This document shows, piece after piece, positions 40,200 through 54,600 of a stretch of DNA of 64,000 nt (the first letter of the stretch is position 1; each line of letters opens with the position of its first letter). Position numbers and translations under genes: made by a program. Below the pieces are notes generated by a model. It saw only the letters and a program-made list of their open reading frames with translations. It was not told the origin of the DNA and did no database searches. This DNA comes from Xylocopa sonorina (taxonomy: Eukaryota; Arthropoda; Insecta; Hymenoptera; Apidae): positions 2,356,001 to 2,420,000 of the forward strand of contig NW_027490093.1 in NCBI RefSeq assembly GCF_050948175.1, given 5' to 3'.

Positions 40200-41490
40200 A
40201 ATGAATATTATATCTTATCATAAAACATAGAAATGAGATGCGATATCTCGATTTAAGAAGCATTACAACTCTATTGCTTTGATACGTAGACATCTGGAAG
40301 CGTAATTTCCTAGAAAGGAAGTGTCGCATTTACATTCATTTGAAGTGTAGACGAGATAGACATAACACTGCACAATGAATATTATATCTTATCATAAAAC
40401 ATAGAATGAGATGCGATATCGCGTTTTAAGAAGCATTAGAACTCTCCTGCTTCGATACGTAGACATCTGCCAACGCTATTTCCTAGCAAGGATGTGTCGC
40501 ATTTACATACTTTTGAAGTGAATACGAGGTATACATGACACTTTGCAATAAATATTATATCTTATCATGAAACATATAAATGAGATTCGATATCTCGTTT
40601 TAAGAAGCATTAGAACTCTATTGCTACGATACGTAGATATCTGCAGACGCTACTTCCTAGCAAGGAAGTGTCGCATTTACACTCTTTTGAACTGAATACG
40701 AGGTATACATGACACTTCGCAATGCATATTATATCCTATCATGAAACATAGAGATGAGATGCGATATCGCGATTTAAGTAGCATTAGAACTCTATTGCTA
40801 CGATACGTAGACATCTGCAAACGCTATTTCCTAGGAAGGAAGTGGCGCATTTACATTCTTTTGAATTTAATACGTGGTATACATGACACTTCGCAATAAA
40901 TATTATACCTCATCATGAGACATAGCAATGAGATGCGATATCGCGTTTTAAGAAGCATTAGAACTCTACTGCTTCGATACGTAGACACCTGCCAAAACCA
41001 TCTCCTAGCAAGGAAGAGTCCATTTTCATTCTTTTGATGTGAATACGAGGAATACATAACACTTCGCAATGAATATTATATCTTATCATGAGACATAGAA
41101 ATGAGATGCGATATCTCGATTTAAGAAGCATTACAACTCTATTGCTTTGATACGTAGACATCTGGAAGCGTAATTTCCTAGAAAGGAAGTGTCGCATTTA
41201 CATTCATTTGAAGTGTAGACGAGATAGACATAACACTGCACAATGAATATTATATCTTATCATAAAACATAGGAATGAGATGCGATATCGCGTTTTAAGA
41301 AGCATTACAACTCTACTGCTCCGGTACGTAGACATGTGGAAGCGCTATTTCCTATAATGTATGTGTCGCATTTACATTCATTTGAAGCGTAGGTAAGGAA
41401 TACATGACACTTCGCAATGCATATTATATCCTATCATGAAACATAGAGATGAGATGCGATATCGCGATTTAAGTAGCATTAGAACCCTAT
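40200..41490. repeat. Satellite blocks repeated four and five monomers apart
   Basis: The type with TACAACTCTATTGCTTTGAT and GTAGACGAGATAGACAT occurs at about 40240-40430 and 41108-41300. The type with AATGCATATTATATCC and ATTTAAGTAGC occurs at 40721 and 41416. Confidence 0.78.
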
Positions 41491-42388
41491 TGCTGTGATA
41501 CGTAGACATCTGCAAACGCTATTTAATAGCAAGGAAGTGTCGCTATTACATTCTTTTGAAGTGAATACGAAGTATACATAACACTCCAGAATGAATATTA
41601 TATCTTATCATGAAACACAGAAACGAGATGGGATATCACGATCTAAGAAGCATTAGAACCTTATTGCTGTAATATGTATAAATCTGGAAACGCTATTTCC
41701 TAGCAAGGAAGTGTTGCATTCACTTTCTTTTGGAGTGAATACGAGGTATACATGACACTTCGCAATGAATATTATATCTTATCACGAGACATAGGAATGA
41801 GATGCGATATCGCGATTTAAAAAGCTAGAGAACTCTATTGCTACGATACGTAGATATCTGCAGACGCTGTTTCTTAGCAAGGAAGAGTCGCATTTACATT
41901 CTTTTGAAATGAATACAAGGAATACGCAACACTCCACAATGAATACTATACCTTATCACTAAACATAGAAATAAAATGCGATATCGCGAATTAAGAAGCA
42001 TTAGAACTCTATTGCTACGATACGTAGACATCAGAAAACGCTTTTTCCTAGCAAGGAAGTGTCGCATTTACATTCACTTGAAGTGTAGACGAGGAATACA
42101 TAACACTTCGTAATGAATATTATATCTTATCATGAAACATAGAAATGAGATGCGATATCGCGTTTTAAGAAGCATTAGAACTCTATTGCTTCGGTACGTA
42201 GATATCTGCAAACGCATCTTCCTAGTACGGAAGTGTCGCATTTACATTCATTTGATGTGTATCCGAGGTACTCATGACAATTCGCAATGAATATTATATC
42301 TCATCATGAGACATAGAAATGTGATGCGATATCGGTTTTTGTGAAGCATTAGAACTCTACTGCTTCAATACGTGGATATCTACAAACG

Positions 42389-42392
42389 CTAC
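42389..42392. other. Left target-site duplication of LTR copy 3 (CTAC)
   Basis: CTAC before the LTR matches CTAC at 43726-43729 after it. The base position within the monomer is the same as for LTR copy 2. Confidence 0.88.
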
Positions 42393-42526
42393 TGTGACGT
42401 CAGGCGTGCCGCCTGCCACCCTCTCAACGCACCACAGCAACCACCCTCACGCGCCTGCACCACCTGCAACACCCAGGCGCAACTCGCCGTCTCTCTCACT
42501 CCAGGGGACATACCCTCCGTCTCACT

Positions 42527-42680
42527 CGCACCCGCAGAGGTGCTCGCCGTCTCTCTCACTCCAAGGGACCTACCCTCCGTCTCACTCGCACCCGTAGATG
42601 TGTTCGCCTTCTCCCTCGCTCCAAGGGCGACACATTCTGTCTCACTCGCACCGAGGACCTCGTGCGTCATCTCGCTCGCA
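42527..42680 (+). repeat. 60-bp minisatellite in LTR copy 3
   Basis: Units starting CGCACC at 42527, 42587 and 42647 are 60 bp apart. The third is diverged (CGCACCGAGGACCTCG), and the order of variants differs from LTR copy 1. Confidence 0.85.
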
Positions 42681-43548
42681 CCAAGGACCATGTGCGCTGT
42701 CTCGCTCCCACTCGAGGTGCCATCCACTGTCTCACTCTTACCTGCAGGGAAACTCGCCCTCTCGCTCACTCCAGGGACGTACCTGGTGAATCAACCTCTA
42801 CGAGATTCTAATTTCATACTTGTATCTCTATAATCATAAGAGCGCTAATTAAATAACCCGCGACGCGCGAGATCGCGACCGCCTCAGCGGCACGCGCCGC
42901 TAACCCCACCACGCAACGCCGAAACCCCACTCGGGCGTCCACATACTCTCACCTACGTTCGCACACGACCGAAGCGCTCCGAGAGTCGAGGAGGTCGCAG
43001 ACGCATCTTGGGAGACACAGTCAGTCAGTACCGTCAGTACGGTACAGTTCTATCTCGCCTTCGGGCACTTCCAATTCCAAGTCTCTTCCAAGTCGCGCCT
43101 TAGGGCCGTCGCGCAGCCTCGATGAGGTTCCTAGTTCTAAAGTCCTTGTTCTAATTCCTAATTCATAGTTAACCTAGTCTTAATACTTAGAAATAATTGT
43201 TCTTGTACTCTTTGATTTAGAATATACCTTATTATTTTTCTACCACATCAAGTTCTAGTTCATTCCAACTCCATTTCTAAATTCAATTATATTTTAATAC
43301 AAATTCTTCCAAGTTCGTAACAACTTGAGTGTCTATAAACGAACTCTTAGTGCCGGGAGGAAGAATTTAATCCATTATCTCGTGCGGAATACGTTGGTGA
43401 AACGCTAGAATTCTTCGTTCATCGACGGACGGCGACATTCATCGCAGCTCCACCGTCACAACGCCGATTTCAGCCAGCCGTACGCCGACTCCTCCCCCGA
43501 GAACGACCCTCGACGATCGCCACATCTGAAAGCAGAAGAGGGAAATCA

Positions 43549-43561
43549 GCGAAAGGTAAGT
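43549..43561 (+). promoter_or_regulatory. Splice-donor-like motif in LTR copy 3
   Basis: GAAAGGTAAGT at the place equivalent to LTR copies 1 and 2. Confidence 0.45.
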
Positions 43562-43725
43562 AAAATCCTTCCTTACACGCGTTCGCGATTGTTTACGGTG
43601 CCCGCGTCTTGCCAGAATCGACGAACCCGGTCATACGCGTTTTATACCGGACCGAATTCTCGACAAAAATGCTTGTGTCATTCAGCCTCCTGGGATACGA
43701 ATAATTTGTTCGCCAGGACGTGACA

Positions 43726-43729
43726 CTAC
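43726..43729. other. Right target-site duplication of LTR copy 3 (CTAC)
   Basis: Second CTAC; the monomer resumes with TTCCTAGCACGG. The AGCACGG variant is also found to the right of LTR copy 1. Confidence 0.88.
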
Positions 43730-46701
43730 TTCCTAGCACGGAAGTGTCGCATTTACATTCATTTGAAGTGTAGACGAGATATACATAACACTGCACAATG
43801 AATATTATATCTTATCATGAAACGTAGAAGTGAGATGCGATATCGCGATTTAAGAAGCATTACAACTCTATTGCTTCGATTCGTAGACATCTGCAAACGC
43901 TAGATCCTAGCAAGGAAGTGTCGCATTTACATTCATTTGAAGTATATGCGAGGAATACAAGACACTGCGCAATGAATATTGTATCTTATCATGGAACACA
44001 CAAACGAAATGCGATATTGCGATATAAGGAGCATAAGAACTCTACTGCTTCGACACGTAGCCATCTGAAAACGCTACTTCCTAGCAAGGAAGTGTCGCAT
44101 TTACATTCTTCTGAAGTGTATGCGAGGTATAAGTGATACTTCGCAATGAAAACTATATCTTATCATGAAACGTAGAAACGAGATGCGATATCCCGTTTCA
44201 AGAAGCATTAGAACTCTATTGCTTCGATTCGTTGACATCTGCAAACTCCATTTCCTAGCAAGTATGTGTCGCATTTACATTCATTTGAAGTGAAGACGAG
44301 GAATACGTGATACTTCGCAATGAATAGTATAGCTTACCATGAAACATAGGAATGAGATGCGATATCTCGTTTTAAGAAGTATTAGAACTCTTTTGCTTCG
44401 ATACGTAGACATCTGCAAACGCTATTTCCTAGCAAGGAAGTGTCGCATTTACATTCTTTTGAAGTGAATACGAGGTATACATAACACTCCACAATGAATA
44501 TTATATCTCATCATGAAACATAGAAATGAGATGCGATATCGCGTTTTAAGAAGCATTGGAACTCTATTGCTACGATACGTAGATATCTGCAGACGCTATT
44601 TCCTAGCAAGGAAGTGTCGCATTTACATTCCTTTGAAGTGAATACTAGGTATACATAACACTCCACAATGAATATTGTATCTTATCATGAAACATAGAAA
44701 TGAAAAGCGATATCGCGTTTTGAGAAGCATTAGAACTCTATTGCTACGATACGCAGACATTGGCAAACGCTATTCCCTAGCAAGGAAGTGTCGTATTTAC
44801 ATTCTTTTGGAGAGATTACGAGGTATACATGACACTCCGCAATGAATATTATATCTTACCATGAAACTTAGAAATGAGATGCGATATGGCTATTTAAGAA
44901 GCATTGGAACTCTATTGCTTTGATACGTAGACATCTGCAAACGCTATTTCCTAGCAAGGAAGTGACCCATTTACATTCTTTTGCATGGAATGCGTGGTAT
45001 ATATGACATTTCGCAATGAATATTATATCTTATCATGAAAAATAGAAATGAGATGCGATATGACGATTTAAGAAGCATTAGAATTCTATTGCTTCGATAC
45101 GTAGACACCTGCAAAAGCTATTTCCTAGGAAGGAAGTGTCGCATTTACATTCATTTGAAGTGAAGACGAGGTATGCATGACAATTCGCAACGAATAATAT
45201 ACCTTATCACGAAACACAGAAATGAAATGCGATATCGCGATTTAAGAAGCATTCGAACTCTATTGCTACATTACGTAGACATCTGCAAACGCTATTTCCT
45301 AGCAAGGAAGTGTCGTATTTACATGCTTTTGAAGTGAATACGAGGTATGCATGACACTTCGCAACGAATATTATATCTTATCATGAATCATGGAAATGGG
45401 ATGCGATATCGCGACTTAAAAAGCATTAGAACACTAATGCTACGATACGCAGATATCTGCATTCGCTATTTCCTAGCAAGGATGTGTCGCAATTACATTC
45501 CTTTCAAGTGAATACGAGGTGTACATGACACTTCGCAACGAATATTATGTCTCATCATTAAACATAGAAATGAGTTGCGATATCTTGTTTTAAGAAGCAT
45601 TAGAACTCTGCTGCTTCGATACGTAGACATCTGGAAACGTTATTTCCTAGAAAGGAAGTGTCGCATTTTCATTCTTTTGAAGTGAATACAAGGTATACAT
45701 GACACATCGCAATGAATATTATATCTTATCATGAAACATAGAAATGAGATGCGATATCGCGTTTTAAGAAGCATTAGAACTCTATTGCTTCGATACGTAG
45801 ACATCTGGAAACGCTTCTTCCTAGCAGGGAAGTGTCGCACTTACATTCATTTGAAGTGAATATTAGGAGTATATAACACTTCGCAATGAATATTATATCT
45901 TATCATGAAACGTAGAAATGAGATGCGATATCGCGCTTTAAGAAGCGTTTGAAATCTATTGCTTCGATAGGCAGACATCTGCAAACGCTATTTCCTAGCA
46001 AGGAAGTGTCGCATTTACATTCTTTTGAACTGAATGCGAGATATACATAACACTCCAGAATGAATATTATATCTTATCATGAAACATAGAAATGAGATGC
46101 GATATGACGATTTAAGAAGCATTAGAACTCTATTGCTTCGAAACGCAGACATCTGCAAACGCTATTTCCAAGCAAGGAAGTGTCGCATTTACATTCTTAG
46201 GAAGTCTAGACGAGGTATACATAACATTCCACAATGAATATTATATCTTATCATGAAGCATAGAAATGAGGAGCGATTTCGCGTTTTAAGAAGCATTAGA
46301 ACTCTATTGCTTCGATACGTAAACATCTGCAGACGTTATTACCTAGCAAGGAAGTGTCGCATTTACATTCTTTTGAAGTGAATACGAGGTATGCACAACA
46401 CTCCACAATGAATATTATATCTTATCATGAAGCACATAAATGAGAAGCGGTATCGCGTTTTAAGAAGCATTAGAACTCTATTGCTACGATACGTAGACAT
46501 CTGCAAACGCTAATTCCTAGCAAGGAAGTGCCGCATTTACATTCATTTGTAGTGTATGCGAGGTATACATAACACTTCGCAATGAATATTACATCTTGTC
46601 ATGAAACATAGACATAAGATGCGATATCGCGTTTTAAAAAGCATTAGAACACTATTGCTATGATACGTTGTCATCTGCAAACGCTATTTAATAGCAAGGT
46701 A

Positions 46702-48590
46702 GTGTCGCATTTACATTCCTTTGAAGTGAATACGCGGTATGCATAACACTCCACAATGAATATTATATCTTATTATGAAACATAGAAATGAAATGCGATA
46801 TGGCGATTTAAGAAGCATTAGAAATTTATTGCTTCGATGCGGAGACATGTGCCAACGCTATTTCCTAGCAAGGAAGTGTCGCATTTACATTCTTTTGAAG
46901 CGAATGCGAGGTATACATAACACTCCACAACTTATATTATATCTTATCCTGAAACATAGAAATGAGATGCGCTATGGCGATATAAGAAGCATTAGAACTC
47001 CATTGCCTCAATACGTAGACATCTGTAAACGTAACTTCCTAGCAAGGAAGTGTCGCATTTACGTTCCCTTCAAAGCAGTACGAGGTATACATGACACTTC
47101 GTAATGAATATTATATCTTATCATGAAACATAGAAATGAGATGCGATATCGCGATTTAAGCAGCATTAGAACACTATTGGTTCGATACGTAGACATCTGC
47201 AAACTCTATTTCCAAGCAAGGAAGTGTCGCATTTACATTCTCTTGAAGCGAATACGAAGTATACATGACACTTCGCAATGAATATTATATCTTGTCATAA
47301 AACATAGAAATGAGATGCGATATCTCGATTTAAGAAGCATTAGAACTCTATTGCTTCTATACGTAGACAACTGCAAACGCAATTTCCAAGCAAGGAAGTG
47401 TCACATTTACATTCACTTGAAGTGTAGACGAGATATACATAACACTGCACAATGAATATTGTATCTTATCATAAAACATTAATATGAGATGCGATATCTC
47501 GTTTTAAGAAGCATTAGAACTCTGTTGCTTCGATACGTAGATATCTGCAGACGCTATTTCCTAGCAAGGAAGTGTCGCGTTTACATTCTTTTGAAGTGAA
47601 TACGTGGTATACATAACACTCCACAATGAATATTATATCTTACCATGAAACATAGAAATGAGATGCGATATCGCGATGTAAGAAGCATTAGAACTCGATT
47701 GCTTCGATACGTAGACATCTGGGAACGCTATTTCCTAGAAAGGAAGTGCCGCATTTACTTTCTTTTGAAGTGAATACGAAGTATACATGACACTCCGCAA
47801 TGAATATTATATCTTATCATGAATCATAGAAATGAGATGTGATATCGCTTTTTAAGAAGCACTAGAACTCTATTGTTTCGATACGCAGACATCTGGAAAC
47901 GTAATTTCCTAGAATGGAAGTGTCGCATTTACATTCATTTGAAGTGAATACGAGGAATGCATGACAATTCGCAATGAATATTATATCTTGTCATGAAACA
48001 TAGAAATGGGAAGCAATATCGCGATTTAAAAAGCATCAGATACCTATTGCTACGATACGTAGACATCCTCAAACGCTACTTAATTGCAAGGAAGTGCCGC
48101 GTTTACATTATTTTGGTGTGAATACGAGGTATGCATAACACAACCGCAATGAATATTCTACCTTATCGCGAGACATAGAAATGAAATGCGATATTGCGAT
48201 TTAAGAAGCATTAGAACACTATAGCTTCTATACGGAGACATCTGCAAACGCTATTTCCTAGCAAGGAAGTGTCGCATTTACATTCTTTTGAAGTGAATAC
48301 GATGTATACATAACACTCCACAATGAATATTATACCTTATCACGAGACATAGGAATGAAATGCGATATCGCGACTTAAGAAGCATTAGAAATCTATTACA
48401 ACGATACGGAGACATCTGTAAACGCTATTTCTTAGCAAGGAAGTGTCGCATTTACATTCTTTTGAAGAGAGTACGAGGTATACATGACACTCGCAATTAA
48501 TATTATATCTTATCATGATACAAAGAAATGAGATGCGATATCGCTATTTAAGAAGCATTAGAAATCTATTGCTTCGATACGTAGACATCT
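46702..48590. repeat. Source-like block of a long-range satellite duplication
   Basis: Two parts of this block, 46702-46945 and about 47645-48590, recur joined together at 61117-62307 (offsets 14415 and 13720 bp). The roughly 700 bp between them (four monomers) are absent from the other copy. Confidence 0.88.
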
Positions 48591-51555
48591 GTAGACGCTA
48601 CTTCCTAGCAAGGAAGTGTCGCATTTACATTCAATTGAAGTGAATACGAGGTATACATAACACTGCACAATGAATATTATATCCTATCATGAAACACAGA
48701 AATGAGTTGCGATATCGCGATTTAAGAAGCATTAGAACTCTATGGCTTCGATACGTAGACATCTGCAAACGCTATTTCCTAGCCAGGAAGTGCGCATTTA
48801 CATTCATTTGAATTTTATGCGAGGTATACATGCCACTTCGCAATGAATATTATATCTTATCATGAAACATAGAAATGAGATGCGATATCGCGTTTCAAGA
48901 AGCATTAGAACTCTCTTGCTTCGATGCGTAGACATCTGGAAACGCTATTTCCTAGCAGAGAAGTGTCGCATTTACATTTAATTGAAGTGAATACGAGGTA
49001 TACATAACATTGCACAATGAATATTATATCTTATCATGAAACATAGAAATGAGATGCGATATGACGATTTAAGAAGCATTAGAACTCTATTGCTTCAATA
49101 CGTAAACGTCTGGAAACGTAATTTCCTAGAAAGGTAGTGTCGCATTTACATTCATTTGAAGTGTATGCGAGGTATACATGACACTTCGCAATGAAAATTA
49201 TATCTTATCATGAAACATAGGAATGAGATGCGATATCGCGTTTTGAGAAGCATTAGAACTCTAATGCTACGATACGTAGACATCTGCAAACGATATTTCC
49301 TAGCAAGGAAGAGTCGCACTTACATTCTTTTGAAGTGAATACGAGATATCCATAACACTCCAGAATGAATATTATATCATGTCATGAAATATAGGAATGA
49401 GATGCGATATCACGATATAAGAAGCATTAGAACACTATTGCTTCGGTACGGAGACATCTGCAAACGCTATTTCCAAGGAAGGATGTGTCGCATTTACATA
49501 CTTTTGAAGTGAATACGAGGAATACATAACACTCCACATTGAATGTTATATCTCATCATGAAACATAGAAATGAGATGCGATATTGCGATTTAAAAGGCA
49601 TTAGAAATCTATTGCTACTATACGTAGACATCTGCCAACGCTATTTCCTAGCAAGGAAGAGTCGCATTTACATTCATTTGAAGTGTATGCGAGGTACACA
49701 TGACACTTCGCAATGAATATTATATCTTGTCATGAGACATAAAAATGAGACGCGATATCGCGATGTAAAAAGCATTAGAAATCTGTTGCTTCGATACGGA
49801 GACATCTGCAAACGCAATTTCCTAGCAAGGAAGTGTCGCATTTACATTCTTTTGAAGTGAATACGATGTGTACATAACCTGCACAATGAATATTATATCT
49901 TATCATGAAACATAGAAATGAGGTGCGACATCTCGTTTTAAGGAGCATTTGAACTCTATTGTTTCGATACACAGGCATCTGGAAACGCTATTTCCTAGCA
50001 AGGATGTGGCGCATTTACCTTCTTTTGAAGAGAGTAGGAGGTATACATGACTCTGCCCAATGAATATTATATCTTATCATGAAACATAGAAATGAGATGC
50101 GATATCGCGTTTTAAGAAGCATTAGATCTCTATTGCTACGATAGGTAGACATCTGCAGACGCTACTGCCCAGCAAGGAAGTGTCGCATATACGTTCGTTT
50201 GAAGTGAATACGAGATACACCTAACACTTCGCAATGAATATTATATCTTATCATGACACATAGACATGAGACGCGATTTATTGTTTTCAGAAGCATTATA
50301 TCTCTAATGCTACGCTACGTAGACATCTGCAAACGCCACTTCCTAGTAAGGAAGTGTCGCATTTACATTCTTTTGACGTGGATACGAGGTATAGATATCA
50401 TTCCACAATGAATATTATATCTTATCATGAAACGTAGAAATGAGAATCTATATCGCGTTTTAGGAAGCATTAGAACTCTAATACCACGATACGTAGCCAT
50501 ATGCAAACGCTATTTCCTAGCAAGAATGTATCCGACTTACATTCTTTTGATGTGACTACGAGGAATACATGACACTTCGCAATGAATATTATATCTCATC
50601 ATGAAACATAGAAGTGAGATGCGACATCGCTATATAAGAAGCATTACAAATCTATTGCTTCGATACGGAGACATCTGCAAACACTTTTTCCTAGCAAGGA
50701 AGTGTCGCATTAACATTCTTTTGAGGTGAATACGAGGTATACACAATACCCCACAATGAATATTACATCTTATCGTGAAACATAGAAATGTGATGCGAAA
50801 TCGCGATTTAAGAAGCACTAGAACTCTAATGCTACGTTGCGTAGACATCTGCAAACGCTATTTCCTAGCAAGGGAGTTTCACTCTACATTCATTTGAAGT
50901 TTATGCGAGGTATACAAGACACCTTCGCAATGAATATTATATCTTATCATGAAACATAGAAATGAGATGCGATATCGCGTTTTGAGAAGCATTAGAACAC
51001 TATTGCTACGATACATAGACATCTGCCATCGCTATATCCTAGCTAGGAAGTGTCGCATTTACATTCTTTTGAAGCGACTACGAGGTATACATAACACTCC
51101 ACAATGAATATTATATCTTATCATGAAACACAGAAATGAAATGCGATTTGGCGATCTAAGAAGCATTAGAACTTTATTGCTTCGATACGCAGACATGTGC
51201 CAACGCTATTTCCTAGCAGGGAAGTGCCGCATTTACATTCATTTGAAGTGTAGACGAGATAAACATAACACTGCACAATGAATATTATATCTTATCATAA
51301 AACATAGAAATGAGATGCGACATCTCGTTTTAGGAAGCATTAGAACTCTATTGTTTCGATACGTAGACACCTGCCAACGCTATATCCTAGCAAGGAAGTG
51401 TCGCATTTACATTCTTTTGAGGTGAATACGAGGTATACATGACACTTCGCAATGAATATTATATCTTATCATGAAGCATAGATATGAGATGCGATATCGC
51501 TATATAAGAAGCATTGGAACTGTATTGCAACGATACGTAGACATCTGCAAACGCT

Positions 51556-51630
51556 ATTTCCTATCAAGGAAGTGTCGCATTTACATTCTTTTGAAGTGAA
51601 TACGAGCGCTTCTTCCTAGCAAGGAAGTGT
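51556..51630. repeat. Truncated monomer (about 119 bp missing)
   Basis: CTATCAAGGAAG at 51561 and CTAGCAAGGAAG at 51616 are equivalent points of successive monomers but only 55 bp apart. GAATACGAG joins directly to CGCTTCTTCC. Confidence 0.85.
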
Positions 51631-54600
51631 CGCATTTACACTCTCTTGAGGTGAATACAAGGAATACATAACACTGCACAATGAATATTACATCTTAGCT
51701 TGAAACATAGAAATGAGTTGCGATATCGCCTTTTAAGAAGCATTGGAACTCTATTGCTACGATACGTAGATATCTGGAAACGCCATTTCCTAGCAAGGAT
51801 GTGCCGCATTTACATTATTTTCAAGTGAATACGAGGTATACACAAAACCCCACAATGAATATTATATCTTATCATGAAACATAGAAATACGATGCGACAT
51901 CTCGTTTTAAGAAGCATTAGAGCTCTATTGCTTAGATACGGAAGCATCTGCAAACGCTATTTCCTAGAATGGAAGTGTCGCATTTACATTCTTATGAAGT
52001 GAATACGAGGTGTACGTGACACTTCGCAATGAATATTATATCTTATCATGAAACATAGAAATGCGATGCGACATCTAGTTTTAAGAAGCATTAGAACACT
52101 TTTGTTTCGATACGTTGACATCTGCAAACGCTATTTCCTAGCAATGAAGTGTCACATTTACATTCATTTGACGTGTATGCGAGGAATACATGACACTTCG
52201 CAATGAATATTATATGTTATCATGAAACATAGAAATGAGATGCGATATTGCGATTTAAGAAGCATAGGACCTCTATTGCTTCGATAAGCAGACATCTGCC
52301 AACACTACTTGCTAGCAAGGAAGTGTCGCATTTCGTTTCGTTTGAAGTGAATACGAGGTATACATGACACTTCGCAATGAATATTATACCTTATTAGGGA
52401 ACATAGAAATGAAATACGATATAGCGATTTAAGTAGCATTAGAACTCTATTGCTTCGATACGGAGACATCTGCAAACGCTAATTCCTGGCAAGGAAGAGT
52501 CGCATTTACATTCATTTGAAGAGAATACGAGGTATACATGTAACTTCGCAATGAATATTATATCTTATCATGAAACATGGAAATGAGATGCGATATCGCG
52601 TTTTGAGAAGCATTAGAACTCTATTGCTACTATATGCAGACTTCGGCAAACGTTATTTCCTAGCGAGGAAGTGTCGCATTTACATTCGTTTGAAGTGAAT
52701 ACGAGGTATACATGTAACTTCGCAATGAATATTATATCTTATCATGAAACATAGAATTGAAATACGGTATCCCGTTTTAAGCAGCATTAGAACACTATTG
52801 CTTCGATACGTAGACATCTGCAAACGCTATTTCCTAGCAGGGAAGTGTCGCATTTACATTCTTTTCAAGTGAATACGAGGTATACATGACACTTCGAAAT
52901 GAATATTATTCCTTATCACGAAACATAGAAATGAGATACGATATCCCGTTTTAAGAAGCATTAGAATTCTATTGCTTCGAAACGTAGACATCTGGAAACG
53001 TAGTTTCCTAGAAAGGAAGTGTCGCATTTACATTCATTTGAAGTGTATACGAGGTATACATAACACTGCACGATGTATAATATATCTTACCATGAAACAT
53101 AGAAATGAAATGCGATATCGCGATTTAAGAAGCATTGGAACTCTATTGCTTCGATACTTAGACATGTGCAAACGCTACTTCCTAGGAAGGAAGTGTCGTA
53201 TTTACATTCTTTTGATGTTAATTCGAGGAATACACGGCACTTCGCAATGAATATTATTTCCTATCATAAAACATAAGAATGAGATGCGATATCGCTATTT
53301 AAGATGCAGTAGATCTCTACTGCTTCGATACGTAGACATCTGACAACGCTATTTCCTAGCGAGGAAGTGTCGCATTTACATTCATTTGAAGTGTATGCGA
53401 GGTATACAAGACACTTCGCAATGAATATTATATCTTATCATGAAACATAGGAATGAGATGCTATATGGCGATTTAAGAAGCAGTAGATCTCTTTTGCATC
53501 GATACGTAGACATCTGCCAACGCTATTTCCTAGGAAGGAAGTGTGCCACTTACATTCTTTTGAAGTGTAGACTAGGTATACATAACACTACGCAGTGCAT
53601 ATTATATCATGTAATGAATCATAGAAATGAGACGCGATATCGCGTTTTAAAAAGCATTAGAACACTATTGCTACGATACGGAGACATCTGCAAACGGTTA
53701 TTTCCTAGAAAAGAAGCGTCGGTCATTTGCATTCTTTTTATGTGAATACGAGGTATACATGACACTTCGCAATGAATATTATATATTAACATGAAGCATA
53801 GAATTGAGATGCTATATTGCGTTTTAAGAAGCGTTAGAACCCTATTCCTTCGTTACGGAGACATCTGCAAACGCTATTTCCTAGCAAGGAAGTGTGGCAT
53901 TTACATTCGTTTTAAGTGAATACGAGGTATCCATGACACTTCGCAAATAATATTATATCTTATCATGAAACATAGAAATGACATGCGGTGTCCCGTTTTA
54001 TGAAGCATTAGAACTCTATTGTTTCGATACGTAGACATCTGCAAACGCTACTTCCTAGGAAGGAAGTGTCGCATTTACATTCTTTTGAACGAAATACAAG
54101 GTATACATGACACTTCGCAATGAATATTATATCTTATCATGAAACATAGAAATGAGATGCGATATGGCGTTTTAAGAAGCAGTACAACTCTATTGCTACG
54201 ATACGCAGACATCTGCAAACGCTATTTCCTAGCAAGGAAGAGTCGCATTTATATTCATTTGAAGTGAATACGAGGTATACAAGACACTTCCAATTAATAT
54301 TATATCTTATCATGAAACATAGAAATGAGATGCGATATCGCGTTTTAAGAAGAATTAGAACTCTAATGCTACGATACGTAGACATCTGCCAACGCCATAT
54401 CCTAGCAAGGAAGTGTCGCATTCGCATTGTTTTGAAGTGAATACCAGGTATACATATCACACCACAATGAATAGTAAATCTTATCATGAAACATAGAATT
54501 GTGATGCGTTATCTCTTTTTAAGAAGCATTAAAACTCTATTGCATCGATATTTAGACATCTGCAAACGCTATTTGCTAGCAGGGAAGTGTCGCATTTGCA

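Larger units (their letters stand above)
21670..42392. repeat. 174-bp satellite array, segment 2 (about 119 monomers)
   Basis: Same monomer and orientation as segment 1. Two alternative forms of one stretch are common: CATGACACTTCGCAATG and CATAACACTCCACAATG (or ACACTGCACAATG). The middle (24.6-30.0 kb) is a clear higher-order repeat, and 33-41 kb is a mosaic of blocks recurring at 5-12 monomer spacings. One monomer is truncated near 37015. I saw no gene and no other mobile element in the segment. Confidence 0.96.
42393..43725 (+). mobile_element. Solo LTR (LTR copy 3, 1333 bp)
   Basis: It starts TGTGACGTC, ends GACGTGACA, has no internal region and is flanked by CTAC repeats. The 60-bp minisatellite has units at 42527, 42587 and 42647. 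The stretch between the minisatellite and the CG-rich block is different: after CAACCTCTACGAGATT it has about 50 bp of unrelated AT-rich sequence instead of roughly 130-180 bp present in copies 1 and 2, so it lacks their TATA-like run. Downstream it matches copy 2 more closely than copy 1. Open frames within it come from the in-phase minisatellite and are not called. Confidence 0.94.

Noticed and set aside
20332..42833. Open frames of 60-153 codons at the starts of LTR copies 2 and 3
   Set aside because: They come from the 60-bp minisatellite, whose period is a multiple of three, and overlap in several frames and both strands.
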